From the NCBI GenBank assembly GCA_958298945.1, contig OY282605.1, positions 39,100,811-39,164,810 of the forward strand: a stretch of 64,000 bases of DNA. The letters run 5' to 3'. The first letter of the stretch is position 1, and each line of letters begins with the position of its first letter. This stretch comes from Atherix ibis. Lineage: Eukaryota > Arthropoda > Insecta > Diptera > Athericidae. Below, one piece after another: positions 12,283 to 23,981 of the stretch. A program made the position numbers and the translations under genes. The notes beneath the pieces were generated by a model. The model was not told where the DNA came from. It made no database searches and saw nothing but the letters and a program-made list of their open reading frames with translations.

Positions 12283-13389
12283 AAGGCAGTATGATAAGTC
12301 AGTGATAAATGAAACAGAAATGTAATTTATTTAACAAAATTTGATTTATTCTTCAATATAGTCTTTTCTTAGCTCGATATACTTTGTCCAATAATATTGG
12401 AACTTTTTATAGTGGGGGGGAGGGGGGCGTATTTGTTAAAGCAATTTATAATATAATTCTATTAATTTTGCTATTGCAATTACCGATGATTGTGCGTGTG
12501 CATTGTCATGATAGATCAGAACTTTTTCTTTGTCAAATATGCTCGTTTTTTCTTGATTTCATTATTCAACTGATCCAATAAAGCTGTGGTGTTATTGTTT
12601 TTCCTTTTTCAAGATAATCAATAACGATTATAGTATGTGCACTACAGAAAACAGTAGCCATAACCTTTATGCTTGCTAATAGACATCTATTGATGTGGTT
12701 GAACTTTAGTTTCCGGTATGTAATGGATAATCTATATTTCATCAAAAGCTTTGAATCGACGAAAAAATTCATTTGGATTATGCTGGAAAATGTCTAAACA
12801 CTTCAGCAAAGTCGTTACACGAACATGCTTTTAGTTACGTATTAGTAAAAGCGGCAGCAATCTTATCGATATCCAAAATTTTATGTTAGATATTGCCTAC
12901 ATATTCTTTTGAAATATTTGTTATATCTGCTTTCTCATGCACTTTTACTTGACCGTCTTTTAAAACAATATCATAGATTTTATTAATAATTTTTGCAGTG
13001 GTGATCCAAATTGGAAGTGGTGGGTGCCCAGTGCCACTTATGCTCATGAGACTATAATAAAATCCAGTTAGCCACTTCTGAATCATTCTATTCAATGTCA
13101 AGGAGCCTCCAAAATATTTTTCAAGCTTGGTTTCAGCTAAGGGTTTTTCCTCAAAAAATACTGAGAAAAAAAAACTTATTTGAAATTTATTATTTTCCAT
13201 ATTAATACCATAAATGGGCACAAACCTTATCTGACTTTAAGGGCCGTCAAAATTAAACTAAAAAATACAATAGATATTTATGAAATTTTATGCGGTGTTA
13301 TTTCATAAATTCCAAATGATAAAAATATAATCGCTTTATTGATATTAGCTATATTTCTTGCATTTATCACTGACTTATCATACTGCCTT
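12283..13389 (-). mobile_element. Mariner relic, irritans/Himar-like (family F copy)
   Basis: Ends share an inverted repeat of the form GGCAGTATGATAAGTCAGTG (12,285) and its complement (ending 13,387). On the minus strand the N-terminal region is MENNKFQISFFF at about 13,199, with INKIYDIVLKDGQVKV further on, which parallels the MEKKEFR... and IKKIHKMILNDRKMK of Himar-type transposases. Farther downstream are KVMATVF and IVIDYLEKGKTI (12,590-12,660). Multiple frame breaks. The same family occurs at 43,571-46,084. Confidence 0.75.
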
Positions 13390-14678
13390 CTTATAATTCA
13401 TTATATTTTTTTTCCATATAAAAAAATTTCTGTTTATATTTAAAATAGTGAATTACATTATTTAGAAAATTTTTCTGCATACTCAATAGAGTGAGTAGCA
13501 ACATATAGTAAGTTAATAGTAGTACTCGTAGAAAAAATGAGAAAAAATTGACTATAAATACTCATGCAAATCTGCATGTTAGATGCATATTAGTCCATTG
13601 AAATTCCGCCATAGGAAAAGGATACAGGCTATATAGTTTTTCTTTAGGCATTGAAGTAGTCTGCTCTCCATAAGCTGTAAGCAAACTAAGAATATGTGTG
13701 ATATTATCAGAAAAGGACTATTGTTGCAAAGCTTATTCAGTTGTATCTATACACGAACACAGTATCAATGTAAGTTCATACAATACGAAAGAAAAAAAAA
13801 TATCTGGTAAATGAATGAATATATTATAATAGGGAATAAGAAGATACATGAATGAAAAAGTATTTTTATTTTAAATAAAAAGGATTTTCACTTTCTCGTC
13901 ATGAAAACAGAATTGCATACAACACTACAATTTATATGGTGGCCCTCTTCTCTCTTTGGTTAGTGCTTTTGTCTTAATGAAATTTCATATTTTAATTAAA
14001 AATTCTTCTATTCATATTCTTATTCATTTAACATTAATCTTATAAATGTGCAGATAAGTAATAATAAGTGAAAGCCTATTAACGTCGTATCCTTTTTTTA
14101 TTATTACTAGAAAATTTTTACTATAAATTTTACTATAGAACCAGTTATAATAATTAAATTATTATTTTTATTATTATATTTTTTTTTGTAAATAATTCAG
14201 TTCAATTAGAATTACAAATCTATTTTTACTATCCTCATCAACTGCAGAAATATTATATCGAAATAGATTAAGGATTTTGAACTCATACCACGTGACTATA
14301 TTGATTGATGAGAACCAATTCACTATTGTTGGTATATAATTCGAGATCATAGCACCTTAAATGTTTTGTATTTTTTTTATTATATATTTTGATATTTAGT
14401 TAATAGATAGCCTAAAGACTGTAATTATTTGCTAAACTTATCTCTATTCGAAACTAATCAATTCCAACTTAATATACCTATTATCCCATGCATAGAAAAG
14501 AATACTTTAAGAATATTGTTCTTAAAATTACGAGTATTCTTATAATATTCGTCAAATGGCTTGTGCTATAGTTTTTTTTAAGTTTATTAGTAATTTTTTT
14601 ATATGTTATTTTTTATAAATTATCTTAAAAATATTTACTTTTTATAAAAAAATATTTTTCAACATTCATCATTATAAG
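13390..14678. other. AT-rich non-coding DNA
   Basis: Nothing recognised. Confidence 0.4.
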
Positions 14679-15050
14679 TTTATCCATTTTATGGTTTGAA
14701 AAGTATAGCTTCTGATATTAGACTATTAGTAAATAAATTTATTATTTTGAAAAATATTTCGTTAGTTAAAACTTTGCCATTTTATAATACTAATTTTTTT
14801 ATTAATTATAAAATACGCAAAAAAAAAGCACGCAGATTGCGTGCTGGAATAAAAGATCTATTTTTTCGAAAAATTTTCTTCAGGGATTGAAGCTTATTTC
14901 TCTCTGGGTGGTCATATTGATAAGTAAAAATGCCATAAATTCTATTTAAAAATGAAGAAGGATAGACCCTTACCATTAATTTTAGAGATTTGGCCCTATG
15001 ATAACCAACTTGAACTGAAAAATTCAATTTTAAACGTAAACCCTTAATAT
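14679..15050 (+). mobile_element. Family-H Tc1/mariner relic, internally deleted
   Basis: The 5' terminus TTATCCATTTTATGGTTTGA at 14,679 is followed by the family leader with TTTGCCATTT. A short coding relic then reads FFR.IFFRD / LFLSGW (first Asp region FSDEAHFSLGG, Asp retained in RD) and FKNEEG (the YFFENEEG segment). The transposase middle is deleted and no 3' terminus is visible. A small AT-poor hairpin, GCACGCA...TGCGTGC, lies at 14,828-14,843. Confidence 0.55.
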
Positions 15051-15609
15051 GCTTTCAAATAATATTCCCAAAAATTTGTGGAGTAATTTTATACCAACTT
15101 CTACAAAGCTTTACGCAAGGGTCCTGTTGGCTAATAGAATTTTTGACATGACACTTCAATCCAACTAATCTTGTAAAATATTCGATTGAAGGAAAATCTG
15201 GTAACTGTCTTCAAAGATCCTTACAGCTCCTGATCCAACCAGAATAATGAACACATGTAAGAAGTGTGCTTGTGGTTATTATTTTGCTAAAAGAGGAAGC
15301 CGTTTGCCAAAGTCCTTGTTGCCAAATGAATTTCTTAAAAGGTCCTTGTACTCACGCTTTATAAGTTTTCCTGTAATTATAAAAGGGTTTCCTTTTTGAA
15401 AGTCTTTCGAAGCACCTCCAAAATATAACAGTCCCTCTACCATGTCTTATTGTGCCATCCAGTCAACTCTTTAGCATCCCTAAGCTAAGATAGCGATGGA
15501 AAATCATCCAAAATCACCCAAAATTTTGAGTCAACCCTTCAAAGGATGTTCTTACAATTCCGGCGACCTCTGCCCCTCGACAGGATCTTAGGCATATATC
15601 AGCTCATTA
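15051..15609. other. Unassigned DNA before a LINE
   Basis: Less AT-rich than its surroundings but no protein motif was found in any frame. It may be eroded repeat. Confidence 0.3.
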
Positions 15610-16511
15610 TTCCAATAATGGCCAGTGGCTAACAATGAGCAAAAGTATTTATCTGACAGTGGACTGTATGCATGTTGCCTAAGGGTTTCGTTTAGAGGCG
15701 GTCGGGGTCCGATTGGCGTAGGAAGTACGTTACCTTGGAGTAAAGGTTGGAGAGAGGCTGCACTTTTGGCCTCACTTGCAACATATAAGGGGGCGCGTAG
15801 CCTGTTTGGTTGGCATGCTGGTGCGAGTATTTCGCAAAAAAATGGGTACTTCGATCCTGAGCGGTGAAAGTCCTGTACAAGGGTGTATTTGTTACGTGTG
15901 CCATAGGCATATATTCTATGCGACGGTAGGCATATATTCTGTTCAGCGTCTGGCTTTGTATGCATGTTTGAATGTATGTAGAACCGTATCAAGCGATGCG
16001 ATGCAGGTTCTCGTGGGAGAAATTCCATGGGCCCTGGAGGTGCTGCTTGGAAGTATTCACTACCGTCTGCGGTGGGGCATCCCGCTTGCTGGTTATCCGG
16101 TTATAAATACAGAGGTTCAGGATCTTAGTCCACACCAGCGGCGTGTACTGGTCCTGAATATAATGTATGAAATTTGGCAATGTCGATGGGATGAGAGTGT
16201 AAATGGCAGATGGACGCACATGTTCATTTCGGATGCATGCTTTGCCTCTGCGTATGGACTTGAATTTGCTCTGTACCTTGGGTATTTACTCACGGGACAT
16301 GGCAGTATGAATGGGTTTCTGTACAGGCGTGGTCTGGCTGCGGAGGCTAGATGCCCTTGTGGTCGGTGGAGGAGAAGGCATGGTGAATGATGAGAGTGTG
16401 GATGTGAGTGAAGTGTTAGATATGAGAGAACGGTATGAATGCCTTAATAGATGTGCCATGGTACTTTTTGAGGGGAAAGCGAGAATGGTGCGTGAATTAG
16501 TGTGTAAATGA
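15610..16511 (+). mobile_element. 5'-truncated R1-type LINE: ORF2 C-terminal region
   Basis: A markedly GC-richer block. The frame 15,776-16,390 contains SVQRLALYACLNVCRTVSSD, then NGRWTHMFISD and LGYLLTGHGSMNGFLYRRG followed by RCPCG. In the C-terminal part of R1-clade non-LTR retrotransposon ORF2 the equivalent order is QR..LL...KVCRTVST, GRWT..LIPD, LTQ.LTGHG.F..YL.R and a CPxC zinc knuckle. After RCPCG the frame shifts and resumes as ECLNRCAMVLFEGKARMVRE, ending in a stop at 16,509-16,511. The polymerase core is absent, so this is a typical dead 5' truncation. The nearby plus- and minus-strand frames are shadows. Confidence 0.75.
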
Positions 16512-17040
16512 TACGCAAGGTGGCTACATCCGCGTGAAAGACCAAGGTCGATTCCGGTTGTATTTTCGGGTCTTGGCGAACCCGCGTACCTGCGCTGGCT
16601 TAGCGGTGCCTAGGGATTTACAAGATTTCTTACCATAGCTCAATGAGCGGAGTACAAACCGAAGTACTCTTAAAATAAAAATTGGTACTACGGGAGTCGC
16701 AGTACCCCATGGTGTTAAAACACACTGTGCCCGACAATGGTGAGGCGCCTTAGGCAGCAATGTAGTGGCTGTGGTTAATACCCATATCGCGGGTATGGTC
16801 TACGGATCGCTGGTGGGAGATACTGGTAATTATCTTGGGCGCTATCACTGCTTATGACAGTAGAGGTTTAGATAGGCCTCGCCACTAACAGTTGGAGTAA
16901 TCAGCTTATAACTGGTTACTGACTGCAAACTGCCAGTAATAGTGGTGCGTTGTTTGAGCGTAACTCAATCTCTACGGTTGTAGGCGACTCGTGGTTTTAT
17001 GTTTAACGACAGATAACACGTATAAATGATTTTGCAAATA
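16512..17040 (+). mobile_element. 3'UTR of the same LINE
   Basis: GC-rich non-coding tail directly after the ORF2 stop. Parts (GCTATCACTGCTTATGACAG then TAGAGGTTTAGATAGGCC near 16,840-16,880, and CTCTACGGTTGTAGGCGACT near 16,970) recur in inverted orientation at 33,260-33,850, and a short piece recurs at 41,137-41,200. It runs out into A/T-rich sequence near 17,040. The exact 3' end is uncertain. Confidence 0.65.
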
Positions 17041-18149
17041 ATAGAGCTTTGGTGGTGCGAACCCCGTAAACACTGGTAGGCGTTCTTTGGTAACTCGAAC
17101 GGACGATCGCTCCGAATTCAGAGTAATCTGTTTTAAATATGAACTCGGAATAATGGCCCCTTATTCTTTAAAATGAGCCTTGACTATTGATGTTGGCTTT
17201 GAGGTGGCTGCTGTGCAGAAAATGGTGGTGGCCAGCTGGGATTGCATCCTGAGGTGTGGGTATTGGGAAGTTTTGCATGCTTTCCAATAATTTCCATCGA
17301 CTTTATTATTTCAATCCAACATTATTTGGGTGGTGAGTTGAAAGTGGAAAATCTTAAAAAACAATTATCCGACTTGACCAAGGGTCCAGTGAAGGGTATG
17401 GTCGATGGGCTTAGGTAACTCTAAGGACCAAACGCAAATAGAGCGTACGTATAAGATGTTCCACCGACCAATATTAATGATTTTTACTCGTTCAAATAAT
17501 CGTTTTCTCATTTTGTGAATGAAGCAGAAGTTTTTTTTTTATTTTATTTTAAGAGACAAATCGATAGTTAGTTGCAGAAATTGCTATATTTTGTAGGGCA
17601 TACTAATATATTTGAGAAGGTTAAAAGTAAGTCTTTGAAAATCAGTAGTCAAAAAATAAAATTCTGCATTAAATGGCATTTATTTAAAATATTGGCAATG
17701 GTGAATTGAATGCTAAAAAATGACATAAATTGATAACAAATAAATTATGGGTAAATCCGGTAGGCGCAATCCGGATTCTGAAGTAAAGGTTTTATTGCCA
17801 TCAGCCCTTCCTCGCCCATTTTACTATTCTCACGATTATTGAATTTGACCGCATTCTATTGGGTTCACTATTAATTTGCTTCCACTAAACAGCCCAATAA
17901 TTTGATCTTCCGTATCACTAGTTTTTTTTATCGCTCCTAATTTTTTTTCGTTCGTATTAGGGCCTATTTTAGTTTATTTGAAGTTGACCTGCAATTTGGC
18001 CTACAAAATATCTTTTAACCTACAAAATTTTCGCTACCTTAGACATTTTTAATTTTAATGACTGTACTTCATCCTTAACTAATTTAATTCATATAAGGCT
18101 GACTTATTCAAAAATAAATTTTTATATTTATGCAGAATGAACAAAAATA
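17041..18149. other. Unassigned DNA with a possible LINE fragment
   Basis: 17,041-17,480 stays less AT-rich but has no recognised motif; it may be more of the LINE tail. Near 17,755-17,800 the minus strand reads RIRIAPTGFTH, resembling the LRIGHTRLTH motif that follows RNase H in some LINEs, and the DNA (GCGCAATCCGGATTCTGA) matches 51,336-51,353. The rest is AT-rich. Confidence 0.3.
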
Positions 18150-19000
18150 CGAGGTCTGTTCAAAAAGTATCGCGAATTTTGTATTTTCGCGGGTTACGTA
18201 TATTCCATTTTCCATTTTTTGTAGCGTTATATTGGTACTCATATCTCTCACTTATGCCGACAAGTTCGGCCATTTTGAATGTTCAGTTAATTTTTGACAG
18301 CTGCTCTGCTTGCACGTGTTTTGGCTCATCTTCGATTTTTGCCCATTCAAAAAAATGGGTCAAAGAATCTGTTTCGGGAACAAGAAAAAGTCACAGGAGG
18401 CCAGGTCTAGGGAATACGGTGGCTACGGCATTATTAGTATATTATTTTTAGCAAAAAATTCGCGCAGAAGCAACAATGCGTTCTCATGTTGCAAAAGCCA
18501 ATTTTTGTTCTTCCACAAATCCGTGCGTTTCTGGGGGATTGCTTCGCGCAACTTGCTCATAACTTACAGGTAATATTCCTTATTGACCATTCTACCTCTT
18601 GAAAAGAATTCATAATGCACCACGCCCCTGCAATCGAAGAAAACTGTAAGCAAAACCTTCACATTCGACCGAACTTGGCGCACTTTTTTCGGTGTTGGCT
18701 CGTGCGGCCAGAGTCCAACACCCTCTGTAGCAAATTTGGGTCATCGCGGACAGAGTCCAACAGCTCCTTAGTCATGTTAATGCGATGCTGTTTTTGGTCA
18801 TAAATGGGCAAAAATCGAAGACGAACCAAAACACGTGCAAGCAAAAAAGATGTCAAAAATTAACTGAACATTCAAAATGGCCGAACTTTTCGGCATAAGT
18901 GAAAGACATGAGTACCAACATAACGCCACAAAAAATCGAAAAACGAATATATGGAACCCGCGGAAATTCAAAATTCCCGATACTTTTTGAATAGACCTCT
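18150..19000 (-). mobile_element. Foldback-like mariner with ~200-bp inverted arms
   Basis: TA duplications (18,148-49; 19,001-02) flank inverted repeats of about 200 bp, 18,150-18,349 and 18,802-19,000, beginning CGAGGTCTGTTCAAAAAGTA. Ordinary mariner termini are about 30 bp. The arm includes the leader with GTTCAGTTAATTTTTGACA. Between the arms the minus strand keeps part of a mariner transposase: INMTKELLDSVRDDPNLLQR, VKVLLTVFFDCRGVVHYEF, NWLLQHENA and CDFFLFPK. The N-terminal half is missing and the true 3' end seems replaced by an inverted copy of the 5' end. Same family as 20,274-21,199 and 23,065-23,981. Confidence 0.8.
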
Positions 19001-19002
19001 TA

Positions 19003-20176
19003 GAGATTATTAATTAAAAGAATATAAGAAAGTATACAAACAATATAATTAATTGAATGCAAATCTTCATAAAATTACTGTACAATCCCATAAAGGTCAT
19101 AATAAGGCTTCCCGCAAATAGACTAAAATCAAAATTATCATTCTTTAAAGAAAGGATTAATAGCAATGAAAAAAAAACTATTTTAATTATCAGAGAAATA
19201 AAATATTTCCAAATATTAGAACCACATACACAATGTGCATGTAATTACGAAAAATACCAAAAAATCATGTTGTTCAAATGTAAAGAATTTTTTCGAAGAC
19301 TCTTTGGGGATCATCATTTTCCATTAAAATTTTAGTATAAGCTGAGTTATTGAACTTTTCTGTGACTACATTCAACTAAACAATTTTATTATAACTAATA
19401 TTAAACTAAAAATATCCACAATTTAAATAATAATAAATTTTCATAAATTATTGCCAGATTATTTCCTAGTAAATTACTAACTTAAATTATGATAAGCCTA
19501 ACATAAACTCTAAAAAGAAAAATTATGTTTATTTTATTGTAGTAATAATTTTTTTCTTTAGAGGAAAAATAAACTCGTGAAAGCTTACTTTCATAAAATA
19601 CTAAGTTTATCATCAAATAAAATCAGAGCACACGTAAATTGGAACTTAATATAAACTCACATGTTTGGAGTGGAGAATTTTACAAAAGGAAAAGATTATA
19701 ATTCATCATTGTCGTATGCAGCAAGGAAATTAACTTAAAGAATTATAATTTTATGGGGCTACCTTATCGCTGACATCAGTTATTTATTCATTATTTTTGG
19801 TGTCATATAAAATAGTATATGGTATGCTCGTGCAACATGCAATTTGCGTTCAACTTATCATGTACGATTATAGATTTCTGTTAAAAACGACCAATTAAAT
19901 TTATCCAAGCAAATATCTTAATACGAAAATTATTCTTGATTATTTTGCTCTCTAAAATAATATAATTAAATTGTGAGTAAACCCTATTTTTGTGCATTTG
20001 TTTTTTTTTTAAATTTACACTTGTAATTGTTTAAAAAAAACTTGCCTTAAAATAGGGTTAATTTTTCACATTAAAAAACTCTATTGCTAAATATTCGTGC
20101 AAAAACAATTTAAGATTCTGTTATGATTGTCCGCCAGATGTCACTATACTTAAATTTCAATATTTTCAATAATATT
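19003..20176. other. AT-rich non-coding DNA
   Basis: Nothing recognised. Confidence 0.4.
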
Positions 20177-20273
20177 ACAGTTTATCCATTTCATAGTTTA
20201 AAAAGTATAATTCTATTATTATACAGCTGTTAACGAAATAAATAATAAAAAAATTAAATATGTTTAGTATATA
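20177..20273 (+). mobile_element. Family-H terminal fragment
   Basis: TTTATCCATTTCATAGTTTA then AAAAGTATAATTC at 20,177 is a family-H 5' terminus. It is cut off by the mariner inserted at 20,274. Confidence 0.45.
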
Positions 20274-21199
20274 CGAGATCTGTTCAAAAAGTATAGCGAA
20301 TTTTGAATTTCTGCGGGTTACGATATTCGATTTTCGATATTTTTATGGCGTTATATTGGTACTTATGTCTGTCACTTATGCCGACAAGTTCAACCATTTT
20401 GAATGTTCAGTTAATTTTTTACAGCCGCTTTGCTTGCCCGTGTTTTGGCTGGTCTTTGCTTGCCCGTGTTTTGGCTGGACGAGTTTTTTACTCGCCGCGA
20501 AATTCGTACCAAAATTGCTCAATTTCGACCAAATACAGCATCGCATTAACATTGCTAAGAAGCTGTTGGACACTGTCCCCGACGACGCAAATTCGCTCCA
20601 GAGAGTCATAACTGGTGACGAATCATGAGCTTATGGTTATGACGTGGAAACCAAAGCTCAATCATCCCAACGAAAGCTGCATCACGAGCCAAGACCGAAA
20701 AAAGTGCGCCAAGTTCGGGCAAATGTGAAGGTTTTGCTTATAGTTTTCTATGATTGCAGGGGCATGGTGCAATCATGAGCTCTTCTCGTAGGGTGGAACG
20801 GTCAATAAGGAATATTACCAGCAAGTTATGCGCAAGTTGCACGAAGCAATCCACCAGAAATGCCCGGATTTGTGGAAGAAAAAAAAATTGGCTTTTGCAA
20901 CATCGTTGCTTCTGCGCGAATTTTTTGCTAAAAATAACACACTAATAATGCCGCAGCCACCGTATTATCCAGATCTGACCCCCTGTGACTTTTTTTTGTT
21001 CCCGAAACTAAGGAGCCCCATGAATAAACGACGCTACGCTACAATTGAGGAGATAAAGACGGCATCGAAGGAGGAGCTGAACAAGATCACAAAAAATGAT
21101 TTTTTGAAGTCCTTCGAGGATTGGAAAAAATATTGGCACAAGTGTATAATATCTGCTGGGGATTACTTTGAAGATTATTTTACCATTTTACATAATTAA
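20274..21199 (+). mobile_element. Mariner remnant lacking its N-terminal half (copy 1)
   Basis: A TA-flanked terminus CGAGATCTGTTCAAAAAGTA begins at 20,274 and is followed by the family leader. The next 220 bp contain a short duplication of TTTGCTTGCCCGTGTTTTGG. Coding sequence resumes only at 20,496 with AKFVPKLLNFDQIQHRINIA, so the helix-turn-helix half is deleted. Further on come VITGDES (first Asp kept, then a TGA), CDFFLFPKL (third Asp region) and the tail EELNKITKNDFLKSFEDW ending at 21,199. The second Asp motif is deleted, and no right terminal repeat follows. Confidence 0.8.
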
Positions 21200-23064
21200 T
21201 GGTTTGATAATTAAATAATGAATTTAATTTGCAAAAACTTTTCACAAAAGTCATAACTCTGACTTAGTCACATTTTCCGGTTCAAAAAGTAAAATTTCTA
21301 TAAATATGAGGCTTTAAAGACTGACAATTAACTTAAAAAAAAATCCATTAAATCTGTGAAAAGTGACTGATTGGTATGTTTTTTTGGATACACCTTCTAG
21401 GCAAAAAGATCATAACCAACATGGACATACGGACTAAAATTTGACTTAACATTCCAATTCCCATAACAATCCAGAATCCTATGAAAAATTGTGAAATGCT
21501 CCCTTTTGTGCTCGAAATAATATTACCTATCGTGATCTAAATGTTCTATTCGTCCGTGAACTGTGCATCACCCATCCTAGCTAGCATCCTTCAAAGGTGT
21601 CTATTCTACCTAATCCTTTAGTTTAACAACTGTTCACTTGCAGTTTTTCCTTATACATTCATCGACTTTTAAAATAGGAATAGACTCATCAGATTAAAAA
21701 TTAGAGGAGATCAAAACTGAATAACCAAAAATGTGCTCACATTACTTTTACACTTACGATAAGAGATTACTGATATATCTCTCCACTAAATAGCAGTAAA
21801 ATTTCACGAAGAATGAATGTGCATTACAAAGGACTTATAATTAGCAAACGTTTAACCTGAATCATTCTCATGCAAATAAAAAGAACTGAATACAAGCAAT
21901 TACTACAAATCCTACACAAAAAGATCAAAACCAACATGGACAAACGGACTAAAATTTGACGGTTTGACTTTACGTTCCAATTCCCATCTTAATCCAAAAT
22001 CGTATGAAAAATTTTGAAATGCTCCCTTTTGTGCTCGAAATAATATTACCCATCGTGATTTAAATGTTCTATTCGTCCGTGAACTGTGCATCCCCTATCC
22101 TATCTAGCATTCTTTATAAGTGTCTATCCTACCTAATCCTTTAGTCTAAGAATAGTTCAATCCCAACCTTCCCTAATACACTCATCGACGTTTAAAATAT
22201 GGATCACATTAAAAATTAGAGAAAATTAAAACCCAATGACCAAAATTGTGCTCACATTACTTTTACACTTTACCGATAAGAGGTTACTGATATATCCCTC
22301 CACTAAATAGCAGTAAAATTTCACAAAGAATGAATGTACATTACAAAGGACTTATAATTAGCAAACGTTTAACCTGAATCATTCTCATGCAAATAAAAAG
22401 AAGTGAATACAATCAATGACTACAAGTCCTAAACAAAAAGACAAAAACCAATATGAACGTACAGAATTAAAATTTGGGGTCAATTTAATATTCTAAACTA
22501 TATGTTTAAAATAGGGAGTCGACTAAAGATTTTTTTTAAATTACAAAAGAAAAATGCCGTTCTTGAGAAAACACCAATTAGAATTTTTCCTTGCATGTGT
22601 TGATGTCCTTTTTTTTAACCAAAAAAATTTACTTTTTACAAATTATGTATAGTTGTAGATATCATTAAAATTTATAAAAGAAGGTTTACTTAAAAAATTT
22701 GGGTTTATAAAATAAATAAATGGTAAGAGGATAAAACATCATAAATCATATTAAAAAAAATTTAAAGTTTCGACTTTAAACAATAACTTTTGAAAAGAAA
22801 AAAAAGTTGATTTTTCAAAAATTTCTACTTAAAGGAGAGTATAACAAAAAAAAATTTCAAGACTATGCAACAAATTTATAGGTGTAATCATGCGGATATA
22901 TAGGAATCCTTTACCGAAGGATAATAGGCCGTCTTTAGTTTGATTAAAGTTAATCTAATTTGAACGTAAATGAAATTCAATTACTCTACTTTGATGACAA
23001 AATGATTCAATTTTATGTTGTAATATTCGAAGAATCTAAGCCGATTTTACGATTGACCTCATAT
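20496..23064. repeat. Segmental duplication, copy 1
   Basis: From CGCGAAATTCGTACC (20,496) to CGATTGACCTCATAT (23,064) this region matches 23,397-25,292. It includes the C-terminal half of a mariner and about 1.9 kb of unrelated AT-rich DNA. The copies differ by a 118-bp deletion in copy 2's transposase, by one extra ~515-bp unit in copy 1 and by scattered substitutions. The direct arrangement only 332 bp apart suggests tandem duplication. Confidence 0.85.
21402..22433. repeat. Two tandem copies of a ~516-bp unit
   Basis: Units 21,402-21,916 and 21,917-22,433 each start CAAAAAGAT(C)A...ACCAACATGGACA. Each ends ...GAATACAA(G/T)CAATNACTACAA then TCCT. A third, degenerate start follows at 22,434. 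The single homologous unit in the downstream duplicate is 24,184-24,693. No protein or RNA motif was seen inside the unit. Confidence 0.85.
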
Positions 23065-23981
23065 TGACCATTCCAAAAAATGTATGAAAGAATCTTTATC
23101 AAATTTTGTGTGAAAAACAAAATTAATCGTGCGGACGCATTCCGAATGTTGCCTGTGGCATATAGTGAAGCTACCTTGGACCAAAGTAACGTTTCGGCCT
23201 CTGAGAAACAAAATGTTCTCATAGTGGCGAGAAGATGTGAACGACAAAAAGCGTGCCGGACGCCGAGCTCGTCACCAACAGACGAAACATTGATGAAGTG
23301 AAGAATTATCGTTAGAGCAGTTGCTGAGAACTTAAACATATCGATTGGCTCGTGCCATTCGATTTTTACCAATGATTTGTTTGTGAGACGGGTCACCGCG
23401 AAATTCGTACCAAAATTGCTCAATTTCGACCAAATACAGCATCGCATTAACATTGCTAAGAAGCTGTTGGACACTGTCCCCGACGACGCAAATTCGCTCC
23501 AGAGAGTCATAACTGGTGACGAATCATGGGCTTATGGTTATGACGTGGAAACCAAAGCTCAATCATCCCAACGGAAGCTGCATCACGAGCCAAGACCGAA
23601 AAAAGTGCGCCCAGTTCAGGCGAATGTGAAGGTTTTGCTTACAGTTTTCTATGATTGCAGGGGCGTGGTGCAATTATGAGCTCTTGCCGTAGGGTGGAAC
23701 GGTCAATAAGGAATATTACCTGCAAGTTATGCGCAAGTTGCACGAAGCAATCCACCAGAAACGACCGGATTTGTGGAAGAACAAAAATTGGCTTTTGCAC
23801 CATGAAAGGACGACGCTACGCTACAATTGAGGAGATAAAGACGGCATTGAAGGAGGAGCTGAACAAGATCACAAAAAATGATTTTTTGAAGTCCTTCGAG
23901 GATTGGAAAAAATGTTGGCACAAGTGTATAATATCTGGTGGGGATTACTTTAAAGATTATTTTGCCATTTTACATAATTAA
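23065..23981 (+). mobile_element. Mariner remnant keeping its N-terminal half (copy 2)
   Basis: The N-terminal part (23,080 onward) reads IFIKFCVKNKINRADAFRML, then ENLNISIGSCHSIFTNDLF, then AKFVPKLLNFDQIQHRINIA. VITGDESWAYGYDVETKAQS holds the first catalytic Asp, and VKVLLTVFYDCRG follows. A 118-bp deletion near 23,800 removes the second and third Asp motifs, after which RRYATIEEIKTALKEELNK leads to the tail. There is no terminal inverted repeat on either side. A frame break separates ML.VAYSEATLDQSNV from the rest. This is the half missing from copy 1. Confidence 0.8.

Noticed and set aside
15588..16219. Minus-strand frames of 146 and 76 codons over the LINE
   Set aside because: Antisense shadows of the GC-rich LINE ORF2 fragment with no recognisable motif.
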